Assembly (NCBI GenBank): GCA_025356795.1
Contig: JANXRR010000014.1
Location: forward strand, 1 to 13,344
Direction: 5' to 3'
DNA from: Bacteroidia bacterium
GTDB taxonomy: Bacteria; Bacteroidota; Bacteroidia; Cytophagales; Cyclobacteriaceae
DNA length: 13,344 nucleotides
Below the pieces are notes generated by a model that had not been told where the DNA came from, searched no databases, and was given only the letters and a program-made list of their open reading frames with translations. This document shows, in pieces, positions 6,657 through 12,879 of this stretch (its first letter is position 1; each line of letters opens with the position of its first letter). The position numbers and the translations under genes are program-made.

Positions 6657-9019
6657 TCTATCCTGCTGATTTTGAGCAAAAGCTGGGGTTTAATTTGCTT
6701 CGTGAAAGACTCAAAAATTATTGCCTCTGTGAATTAGGTTCGGCCCAGGTAGCAGAGATTATGTTCTCTAATTCATTTGAAAAAATTCAATCGCTCTTAT
6801 ATCAAACTTTTGAATTCAAATCCATTTTAGAGAAAGCCCACGTATTTCCTTCTTCCAATTATTTTGATCCTACACCTTTGTTTCAAACAATTGCTATAGA
6901 GGGCGCTTTTATAGAGGCAGAAGAATTCTTATCAATCGTGCTATCGCTGCAAACTATTGTTGACGCGAAAAATTTTCTCACCCAATCCCAAGAGATTTAT
7001 CCCACGCTTTATAAACTTTCCAATCATGTTGCTATTCCACAGCACTTGGTTTCGTCTATCAATGCAAAGGTTGATGAAACTGGTAAAATAAAAGATACTG
7101 CCAGCCAAGAACTTAGCAAGCTTCGCAGGCGCATACGCGAAGAAGAGGGCAAAGTAAGGCGAATGATGGATGAAGCTTTTAAACAGGCTGCTGCCAATGG
7201 GTGGACTCCCGAAGGTGTTTCACCAACCATTCGCGATGGTAGAGTAGTTATTCCCATTCTTGCCGAGCACAAAAGGAAGTTGCGCGGGTTTATTATGGAT
7301 GAGTCGGCCACCGGTCAAACCATTTATCTAGAACCTGCCGAAGTACTCGAAGCCAATAATGAAATCAGGGATTTGATTCATGCTGAACGAAGGGAAGTAG
7401 TAAAAATACTGCGGGAGTTAACCTCATTTCTGCGGCAGCATTTAACTGAATTGAAACTGGCTTACATTTTTCTAGGTCACCTTGATTTTACCCGAGCGAA
7501 AGCAAAATTGGCGATTGATCTAGATGCCACGCTGCCCACGCTATCAAAAGAAGCTGATCTTAATTGGCTTTACGCTAGGCATCCATTATTGTATTTGAGT
7601 TTTAAAGGCAAACGTTCTGTTGTTCCATTAACCATCGGTCTTAGCTTACAGAACAAATGGCTGTTGGTAAGCGGCCCTAACGCGGGTGGTAAATCAGTAT
7701 GCTTAAAAACTGTTGGCCTTATACAATACATGGTGCAATGTGGCCTTTTAGTGCCTCTGCACGATAAGTCAACCGTAGGTATTTTCAATCACATCTTCCT
7801 TGATATTGGCGACCAGCAAAGTATAGAAAATGATTTAAGTACCTACAGCTCTCATTTAAAAAATATGAGTTATTTCATTCATAACGCTTCCGCGGAAACG
7901 TTAATTTTATTAGATGAGCTGGGTTCAGGAACCGATCCTAATTTTGGAGGAGGCATTGCCCAATCTATTCTTGCTACTTTATTACAAAGAAAATCGTGGG
8001 GAGTAGCCACTACACATTATTATAATTTAAAGCTGTTTGTTGAAAACAATCAGGGAATCAAAAATGCAGCTATGATTTTTGATACCCAGAAATTAGAGCC
8101 ACTTTTTCAGTTGGAAATTGGTAAGCCCGGAAGTTCTTTCGCACTAGAAATTGCCAGAAAAACGGGGCTTCCCTCATCTACTATTAAAGCCGCTGAGGAT
8201 ATAATAGGAAGAGACATTACCGGCTTGGAAACCCTCATGAAATCAGTGGCTGACGAAAAGCAACAGCTCATAAAAAAAGACGCAGAGCTAAAGCAAAAGG
8301 AAAATTCACTTCACAATCTTCAGATGAAGTATGAGAAACTCAATGGCGAACTAGAGGCCAGAAAAAAGGAGATCATAAATAAAGCGAAAGAAGAAGCTTC
8401 CTACTTATTGAAGGAAACTAACCGTGAGATAGAAAAAACGATTAGGCATATTCAAGAAAATAAAGCGGAGAAAAAGGAGACACGAAAGGTTAGACAAGGA
8501 TTGGCTGACTTATCAGAAAAAGTGCAGCCCTTGGAAGAATTACCCAAAGTGATCACTACCGAATTGATAAAGGAAGGTGATAAAGTAAGAATTATTGGGC
8601 AAGAGGTTTCTGGCAATGTGATCTCCATCAAAGATAAAAGTGCCGTTGTTCAATTTGGTGATTTACGGTCTACTCTTAAATTAAATCAATTGGTGAGAAG
8701 TGATTTGGCTCCTGCCAACCCCACTACTTCGCGGGCGCGTTCGATGGGCATAGACATTCACCGCAAGCAATCTCAATTTGTTAGCAACCTTGACATCCGC
8801 GGCAAGCGTGTAGAAGAAGCCATTCCATTATTAGATCAATTTTTGGATGATGCTATTTTGCTGGGACAAGCCGAACTAAGTATTCTTCATGGAAAAGGGG
8901 AAGGAATACTTCGGCAGGTAATTCGTGAAAAATTGAAATCTACACGGGCGGTTGCTTCCTTTGCCGATGCCCATGCAGATAGGGGAGGAGCGGGAATAAC
9001 GGTGGTGGTATTAAAGTAA
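6653..9019 (+). CDS. mutS2: MutS2 family ATPase with C-terminal Smr domain
   Basis: This is a full-length MutS2 of 788 residues, the usual family size. There is no mismatch-recognition domain. The protein begins with core/lever helices, including a basic helical stretch near 160-185 (KLRRRIREEEGKVRRMMDEAF). The ATPase has Walker A GPNAGGKS at 341-348 and Walker B LILLDELGSGTDP at 417-429 with Asp421/Glu422, followed by ATTHYY. A long charged coiled coil spans about 525-620, then a small beta domain (about 640-685). The Smr domain follows, with LDIRG at 713-717 and HGKGEG at 746-751, both features of the nuclease-active Smr type. MutS2 proteins suppress homologous recombination by acting on branched DNA in some species, and in Bacillus they act on collided ribosomes; which applies here is unknown. 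The ATG overlaps the DUF4296 stop by 4 nt, and a strong hairpin lies just after its own stop. Confidence 0.97.
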   Translation: MIYPADFEQKLGFNLLRERLKNYCLCELGSAQVAEIMFSNSFEKIQSLLYQTFEFKSILEKAHVFPSSNYFDPTPLFQTIAIEGAFIEAEEFLSIVLSLQTIVDAKNFLTQSQEIYPTLYKLSNHVAIPQHLVSSINAKVDETGKIKDTASQELSKLRRRIREEEGKVRRMMDEAFKQAAANGWTPEGVSPTIRDGRVVIPILAEHKRKLRGFIMDESATGQTIYLEPAEVLEANNEIRDLIHAERREVVKILRELTSFLRQHLTELKLAYIFLGHLDFTRAKAKLAIDLDATLPTLSKEADLNWLYARHPLLYLSFKGKRSVVPLTIGLSLQNKWLLVSGPNAGGKSVCLKTVGLIQYMVQCGLLVPLHDKSTVGIFNHIFLDIGDQQSIENDLSTYSSHLKNMSYFIHNASAETLILLDELGSGTDPNFGGGIAQSILATLLQRKSWGVATTHYYNLKLFVENNQGIKNAAMIFDTQKLEPLFQLEIGKPGSSFALEIARKTGLPSSTIKAAEDIIGRDITGLETLMKSVADEKQQLIKKDAELKQKENSLHNLQMKYEKLNGELEARKKEIINKAKEEASYLLKETNREIEKTIRHIQENKAEKKETRKVRQGLADLSEKVQPLEELPKVITTELIKEGDKVRIIGQEVSGNVISIKDKSAVVQFGDLRSTLKLNQLVRSDLAPANPTTSRARSMGIDIHRKQSQFVSNLDIRGKRVEEAIPLLDQFLDDAILLGQAELSILHGKGEGILRQVIREKLKSTRAVASFADAHADRGGAGITVVVLK

Positions 9020-9024
9020 TGTAA

Positions 9025-9058
9025 ATAAGAAAGGCCTCCAGATGAAGGCCTTTCTTAT
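9025..9058. terminator. Bidirectional hairpin terminator between mutS2 and a lipoprotein gene
   Basis: A perfect 13-bp inverted repeat (ATAAGAAAGGCCT at 9025-9037 and its complement at 9046-9058) is separated by the 8-nt loop CCAGATGA. The stem has a GGCC core flanked by A-rich and T-rich arms, so transcripts from either side end in U-rich sequence. It starts 5 nt after the mutS2 stop and lies 18 nt beyond the stop of the converging lipoprotein gene, the expected place for a shared terminator. Confidence 0.85.
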
Positions 9059-9076
9059 ATTCAAAAAATTGAAATC

Positions 9077-9589
9077 TTACTTTGTGAAGTTGAAAACCCA
9101 CGCTCCTTTTACAACTTCAGTTCTTCCAGCAGTGCGGTCATAACCAGTTCCTGAAAAGGTAAAAGAAATTTGAAGTTGAGTGTCATTTACAGAGTAGGTT
9201 ATTACAGTAGTGTCATCCCTGGTAATTTTGGTTGCGGGGGTAGTGGCGTCAAACGTAAATGTTCCTGACTTTCCCCACGGACTAAGATTTGCAACAGGCT
9301 TTGACGTTGTATAATTGAAAGGGGCCGTTGCTAGCGCGCCAATGGTTCCTGATAGTGTTAATGTAAATGCAGTGGTATAGTCAGTTGTTTTGTCAACACC
9401 GTCTAATGTTGCAGAAGATAGTTTCCAAGCAAGAGTGCCGGCACCGCTGCTTGAAGTGGATCCGAAAAACTTTTGTAATTGCTGATCAGTGGCAGGCAGC
9501 TCTTTGTCTGGGTCTTTCTTACAAGAAGAATAGGTTGCCAGTACCACAATAAAGCCAACTACCACAACAAAATTTACTATTTTTTTCAT
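9077..9589 (-). CDS. Small beta-rich lipoprotein
   Basis: This is a 170-residue lipoprotein. Residues 1-22 are a signal peptide (MKK, then a strongly hydrophobic stretch) ending in a YSSC lipobox with Cys23, followed by KKDPDKE. The mature domain is rich in Thr, Ser and aromatic residues in alternating patterns typical of beta strands: LAWKLSSATLDG (53-64), FTLTLSGTIG (75-84), GTFTFDATTP (109-118), ITRDDTTVITYSVN (122-135), LQISFTFSG (139-147) and a terminal GAWVFNF (162-168). This resembles Bacteroidota lipocalin-like or DUF5004-type surface lipoproteins, but I cannot assign a family firmly. The function is unknown. It stands alone, ends against the mutS2 terminator, and has a separate upstream region of about 120 nt with only a one-mismatch -7 element (TCCTTTTG, 9627 to 9620). 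The ATG at 9589 is the natural start. Confidence 0.8.
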   Translation of the reverse strand: MKKIVNFVVVVGFIVVLATYSSCKKDPDKELPATDQQLQKFFGSTSSSGAGTLAWKLSSATLDGVDKTTDYTTAFTLTLSGTIGALATAPFNYTTSKPVANLSPWGKSGTFTFDATTPATKITRDDTTVITYSVNDTQLQISFTFSGTGYDRTAGRTEVVKGAWVFNFTK

Positions 9590-9673
9590 TTTAGGAATTT
9601 ATTAAACTTCATAAATCTACAAAAGGACTCTGAAAAAAAGAATTTATTAGATCATTTTTAACTAGTTGAAAGG

Positions 9674-9690
9674 CATTAAAGCTTTTAATG
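9674..9690 (-). terminator. Weak AT-rich hairpin after the ABC ATPase gene
   Basis: CATTAAA (9674-9680) and TTTAATG (9684-9690) form a 7-bp stem with a 3-nt loop, 24 nt beyond the stop of the ABC ATPase gene at 9714. It could end the lipid A operon transcript, but the stem has a single G-C pair and lacks a clear T-run on the minus strand, so confidence is low. Confidence 0.25.
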
Positions 9691-9713
9691 GGCGATTTTC
9701 TCTTTTTGTAACC

Positions 9714-10328
9714 TTATTTATAATTCAAGATTTCTATTTTTTCTGCCGAGTTTGGATATTCGTGTTCGTTGTTAGAGGCAATAATTACCAAAATTTCTTG
9801 TGGCAATGCCATCAGATTATTAAAATACCATTGAGTTGAGGTGTTATCCAAATTAGTGGTGGGTTCATCTAAAAAAATACAATTTACATCTGAATAAAAG
9901 GCAAGTCCAAGTTTTAAGCGTTGCTTCATGCCCGAGCTAAATTGGTATAAGGGCTTATTCTTGGCGTGGCTCAACTCCAACAGATCAAATAAATCAGACA
10001 CCGAATTTCCATGTCTTACTTTCTTAAACTTAAAATGAAAGGCAAGCATTTCGGAAAGCGTAAATTCTTCTATTAGTTCCATGTAAGGAGTTGCGATTGC
10101 AATGGAATTGAAAACTTCTTCTATGGGGATATTTTTTTGATTGGAATAAAAAAGGTCACCTACAGTTGGCGGAAGTTGCCCCCAAAGAATTTGTAGCAAG
10201 GTAGATTTGCCGCAGCCATTGGGGCCAATGATCGCATAGGTGGTTGCTGCATTGAATGAAAAGTTGAGGTTATGAAAAACCCATTCTCGGTTAAAGCGTT
10301 TTCCTAGCTTTTTGGCCTCAATATTCAT
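9714..10328 (-). CDS. Small ABC transporter-type ATPase coupled to lpxA
   Basis: This is a 204-residue ABC nucleotide-binding domain with no membrane part. It has Walker A GPNGCGKS at 35-42, a signature motif FSSGMKQR at 130-137, Walker B CIFLDEP at 150-156 with catalytic Glu155, and a D-loop NLD at 159-161. Two positions deviate from the canonical fold: the Q-loop glutamine site reads ATPYMEL (Pro81), and the switch histidine site reads ASNNEHEY (Asn186). The protein is also slightly short for a typical transporter subunit (about 220-250). The ATG overlaps the lpxA stop as ATGA, so it is co-translated with lipid A genes. No permease gene lies nearby, so it would need a partner encoded elsewhere or may act as a non-transport ABC protein. 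A lipid or lipopolysaccharide role is a guess from context. It appears to be the last gene of the operon. Confidence 0.88.
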   Translation of the reverse strand: MNIEAKKLGKRFNREWVFHNLNFSFNAATTYAIIGPNGCGKSTLLQILWGQLPPTVGDLFYSNQKNIPIEEVFNSIAIATPYMELIEEFTLSEMLAFHFKFKKVRHGNSVSDLFDLLELSHAKNKPLYQFSSGMKQRLKLGLAFYSDVNCIFLDEPTTNLDNTSTQWYFNNLMALPQEILVIIASNNEHEYPNSAEKIEILNYK

Positions 10329-11125
10329 TCAAAGGAAGCCGTGCTGGTAGAGAATCCTTTCATTATTCCCTGGTCAGAGGCTTTTATAAATTGAATAATG
10401 TAATCTCTTTCTGGGCTTGCAGGTAGCTCTTGCTCAATGAGTTCAAGAGCTGTAGAGTTGTTTAATCCTTTCATAAAGATAAACCTGTAAATTTCCTGGA
10501 TCTCGGTTATTTTTTCAGAATCAAACCCTCGTCTGCGAAGCCCTACGCTATTGATGCCTGCGTACGCCAAAGGCTCGCGAGCTGCTTTTGTATAAGGAGG
10601 AACGTCTTTTCTAACCAGGGAACCGCCTCCTATATAAGCGTGAGCCCCTATTTTAGAAAATTGTTGCACCGAGCAAGAGCCTCCAAATATGGCATAGTCT
10701 TCAATTTGAACATGACCTGCCAATTGCACAACATTACCTAGAATACAATTATTGCCTATAATACTATCGTGCCCAACGTGAACGTAGGCCATCAAGAGGC
10801 AATTGGAACCAATGGAAGTTTTAAATTTATCGACTGTGCCACGGTTGATTGTTACACTTTCACGTAAGGTTGTGTTGTCACCGATTTCAGCTGTGGTTAC
10901 TTCTCCTTTAAATTTTAGATCTTGAGGAATGGCAGAGATAACTGCACCTGGAAAAATTTTACAGTTTTTTCCAATGCGTGCGCCATCCATAATGGTAACA
11001 TACGGGCCAATCCATGTTCCATCCCCAATTTCTACATCTCTATGAATAGTTGCAAAAGGTTCTATAACTACCCCTTTGCCAATTTTTGCTTCTGGATGGA
11101 TATTTACTAAAGACAAATTGCTCAT
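10325..11125 (-). CDS. lpxA: Acyl-ACP--UDP-N-acetylglucosamine O-acyltransferase
   Basis: LpxA catalyses the first step of lipid A synthesis, transferring a 3-hydroxyacyl chain from ACP to the 3-OH of UDP-GlcNAc in the cytoplasm. The 266-residue protein has the left-handed beta-helix hexapeptide repeats (for example IGKGVVIEPFATI, IGDGTWIGPYVTI). It then has the LpxA-specific RESVTINRGT block (88-97), AYVHVGHD with His116 and catalytic-equivalent His119 (E. coli His125), AGHV with His138, DVPPYTKA and GLRRRGF, and a C-terminal helical acyl-carrier-binding part. The E. coli His160 position (HQF) is Gln154 here (QQF). Gly167 corresponds to E. coli Gly173, part of the acyl-length ruler, and Tyr164 to Met170. 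The ATG overlaps the lpxC/fabZ stop by 4 nt, and its own stop overlaps the ABC ATPase start by 4 nt, so the operon is tightly coupled. Confidence 0.96.
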   Translation of the reverse strand: MSNLSLVNIHPEAKIGKGVVIEPFATIHRDVEIGDGTWIGPYVTIMDGARIGKNCKIFPGAVISAIPQDLKFKGEVTTAEIGDNTTLRESVTINRGTVDKFKTSIGSNCLLMAYVHVGHDSIIGNNCILGNVVQLAGHVQIEDYAIFGGSCSVQQFSKIGAHAYIGGGSLVRKDVPPYTKAAREPLAYAGINSVGLRRRGFDSEKITEIQEIYRFIFMKGLNNSTALELIEQELPASPERDYIIQFIKASDQGIMKGFSTSTASFE

Positions 11126-12522
11126 GAATTTTTTCTAACGATTTGAGCTGTCATAGTTCCTTCACAAACAAGGGTATTGCCAACATAGCCCCTTCCTCTC
11201 ATTTTTGCTATGCCTCTTTTTATGGGAGCTAAGAGATCGCATTGTATTACTAAAGTATCACCGGGCAACACCATTTTTCTAAAACGGCAATCATCAATCC
11301 CTAAAAAATAGGTCCAATAATTTTCGGGGTCTGGCACGGTGTTCAGCACTAGAATTCCCCCCATTTGTGTCATGGCCTCTACTTGTAAAACTCCTGGCAT
11401 AACAGGGTTTCCGGGAAAGTGTCCTTGAAAGAAGGGCTCGTTCATGGTCACATTTTTAATACCCGCTACACTTTCATTATCTAGGTATATTACTTTATCA
11501 ATCAATAAAAAAGGGTAGCGGTGCGGCAGTGTGGCGGCAATCTTATTAATGTCCATTACAGGGGGCAGATTAGGATTGTACCGGGGCACTCCTTTTTTAT
11601 CTGACTCCGACATTGCCCTTTTTAATTTTTTAGCAAAAGCAACGTTGGCGGCATGACCGGGCCGGGCAGCGAGTATTTGTGCTTTCAAGGGCCTTCCCGC
11701 CAAGGAAAGGTCGCCAATTATGTCCAGCAGTTTATGACGGGCCGGTTCATTATTATATCGTAATTCAACATTGTTTAAAATGCCTTCTCTTTTTACCTCA
11801 ACTTTAGGTTTGCCTAACATGCGGGCAATGTTATCTAGCTCGTGAGGTTCTACTATGCGATCAACTATGACAATGGCATTGTTAAGATCTCCACCTTTTA
11901 TAAGGTTGTTTTTATAAAGCATTTCTAGCTCGTGGAGGAAACAAAAAGTTCTACAGGAAGCTATTTCTTTTTCGAACTGATGGATATTGGTGATTGACGC
12001 ATGCTGACTGCCGAGTACGGGGGAGTTGTAATCAATCATTACCGTTACTCTATAATCATCCAAGGGCAGGGCAGCAATTTCTACGTTCCTAGAGGTATCG
12101 CGGTACCAAATGCTTTCCTGCACTTCATAAAAATCGCGTAAAGCATTTTGCTCTTCGCGGCCAGCTTCATTTAAAATATTTACAAATTGAATGGAGCTTC
12201 CATCCATTATAGGGGGCTCGGGGCCGTCAAGTTGAATTAATACATTGTCTATTTCCAGCCCCACACAAGCGGCAAGGGTGTGCTCAATGGTACTTACCCT
12301 AGCTCCGCTTTTTTCGATGGTTGTTCCCCTGGAAACATCCACTACAAGATCGCAGTCTGCATCTACAATGGGTGAACCAGGCAAATCTATCCGTTGGAAT
12401 TTTATTCCATGATTTGACTTTGCAGGCAGAAAAGTCATGTTGGTCTGAACCCCCGTGTGTAGCCCCACACCCGATAGGGTCACAGATTTGTTAATAGTTT
12501 GTTGCTTATGATTTAACATCAT
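11122..12522 (-). CDS. lpxC/fabZ: Bifunctional UDP-3-O-acyl-GlcNAc deacetylase / 3-hydroxyacyl-ACP dehydratase
   Basis: This is a natural fusion of LpxC (about residues 1-305) and FabZ (about 318-466), typical of Bacteroidota. LpxC commits the pathway to lipid A by removing the acetyl group with a zinc ion. The zinc ligands are visible as STIEH (His81) and HKLLD (His263, Asp267), with His290 in PGHA matching the E. coli catalytic His265. The FabZ half has LPHRYPFLLID and the hot-dog active site HFPGNPVMPGVLQVEA with His368 and Glu382; it dehydrates 3-hydroxyacyl-ACP for fatty acid synthesis. Joining them places two competing users of the same hydroxyacyl pool in one chain. Residues are numbered from the ATG at 12522 (466 aa); a second ATG at 12519 follows. 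The frame is open to a TTG at 12540, but that codon lies inside the promoter octamer and adds nothing conserved. The stop overlaps lpxA by 4 nt. Confidence 0.96.
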   Translation of the reverse strand: MMLNHKQQTINKSVTLSGVGLHTGVQTNMTFLPAKSNHGIKFQRIDLPGSPIVDADCDLVVDVSRGTTIEKSGARVSTIEHTLAACVGLEIDNVLIQLDGPEPPIMDGSSIQFVNILNEAGREEQNALRDFYEVQESIWYRDTSRNVEIAALPLDDYRVTVMIDYNSPVLGSQHASITNIHQFEKEIASCRTFCFLHELEMLYKNNLIKGGDLNNAIVIVDRIVEPHELDNIARMLGKPKVEVKREGILNNVELRYNNEPARHKLLDIIGDLSLAGRPLKAQILAARPGHAANVAFAKKLKRAMSESDKKGVPRYNPNLPPVMDINKIAATLPHRYPFLLIDKVIYLDNESVAGIKNVTMNEPFFQGHFPGNPVMPGVLQVEAMTQMGGILVLNTVPDPENYWTYFLGIDDCRFRKMVLPGDTLVIQCDLLAPIKRGIAKMRGRGYVGNTLVCEGTMTAQIVRKNS

Positions 12523-12537
12523 ATTAATAAGAGACGT

Positions 12538-12568
12538 CAAATTTAAACATTATCCTAGAAGATGGAAA
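12538..12568 (-). promoter_or_regulatory. Candidate internal promoter for lpxC/fabZ-lpxA-ABC
   Basis: On the minus strand TAAATTTG (12545 to 12538) matches TAnnTTTG exactly, and a TTTC (12568 to 12565), one mismatch from TTTG, lies 19 nt upstream. Transcription would start near 12532, about 10 nt before the ATG at 12522. It would allow the operon to be expressed separately from lpxD, in line with the 357-nt gap, and it rules against the TTG at 12540 as a start. Confidence 0.5.
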
Positions 12569-12597
12569 CTTAGGCGAAAATAAGGATAGTATTTTAT

Positions 12598-12623
12598 GCA
12601 TCGCCCTCTGCGAGAGTGGATGC
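12598..12623. repeat. Imperfect hairpin in the lpxD-lpxC spacer
   Basis: GCATC (12598-12602) pairs with GATGC (12619-12623), and CTCT (12606-12609) pairs with AGAG (12613-12616) around a GCG loop. A C-G pair, one mismatch and one bulge lie between the two stems. The element could fold in RNA from either strand and could stop or protect read-through from lpxD. No T-run makes it a clear terminator. Confidence 0.45.
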
Positions 12624-12630
12624 TCTAAGG

Positions 12631-12670
12631 AGGTTTCGACAAGCTCAACATGACAGAGAGCTCAACCTGA
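12631..12670. repeat. Direct repeat pair with nested inverted repeats
   Basis: AGCTCAACATGA (12642-12653) recurs as AGCTCAACCTGA (12659-12670), 11 of 12 bases identical and 17 bp apart. The same segment also has nested inverted arms: AGGTT (12631-12635) with AACCT (12664-12668), and AGCTC (12642-12646) with GAGCT (12658-12662). The TTTCGACAAGCTCAAC core looks like a known type of dispersed intergenic repeat. Confidence 0.5.
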
Positions 12671-12747
12671 GAGCAAGCTTAATCTAAGCTAGGCGCTGTA
12701 GGCCAAGATTTGTTAACGAGTTACAGCCCAGTAAACCATTTCAAATG

Positions 12748-12821
12748 TGTTTGGAGCGTTCCGAAATCCTAAGTTTGTAAAGTCTAATTCAGATTTGTTT
12801 GGACGTTTCCGAAGCCTGTAA
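12748..12821. repeat. Imperfect direct repeat pair of about 26-33 bp
   Basis: Copy one (12748-12780) starts TGTTTGGAGCGTTCCGAA and ends CCT...GTAA. Copy two (12796-12821) starts TGTTTGGACGTTTCCGAA and ends CCTGTAA. They share the order TGTTTGGA, TTCCGAA, CCT and GTAA with small indels and are 48 bp apart start to start. A tandem duplication that has since decayed is the simplest reading; no function is apparent. Confidence 0.5.
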
Positions 12822-12879
12822 TTGATCATTTAGTGTGCCTGTTGGCGAAGAACATCGCACCTCGGGTGGCGCAAAACAA

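Larger units (their letters stand above)
12523..12879. other. Gene-free spacer between lpxD and lpxC/fabZ
   Basis: This 357-nt gap interrupts an otherwise overlapping gene cluster. No open frame of useful length is present on either strand. It contains the promoter candidate next to lpxC/fabZ, two possible hairpins (12598-12623 and 12631-12668) and two imperfect direct-repeat pairs. It looks richer in G and C than other gaps in the window. A segment at 12633-12653 reads TTTCGACAAGCTCAACATGA, which resembles a short dispersed intergenic repeat I have seen in many Bacteroidota genomes (memory, not checked). Confidence 0.6.

Noticed and set aside
12523..12540. TTG start of lpxC/fabZ at 12540
   Set aside because: The codon lies in the promoter octamer, and two ATG codons at 12522 and 12519 give the normal family N-terminus.
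12631..12821. CRISPR array in the lpxD-lpxC spacer
   Set aside because: There are only two copies of each repeat, the two pairs are unrelated, spacers are unequal, and no cas gene is present.
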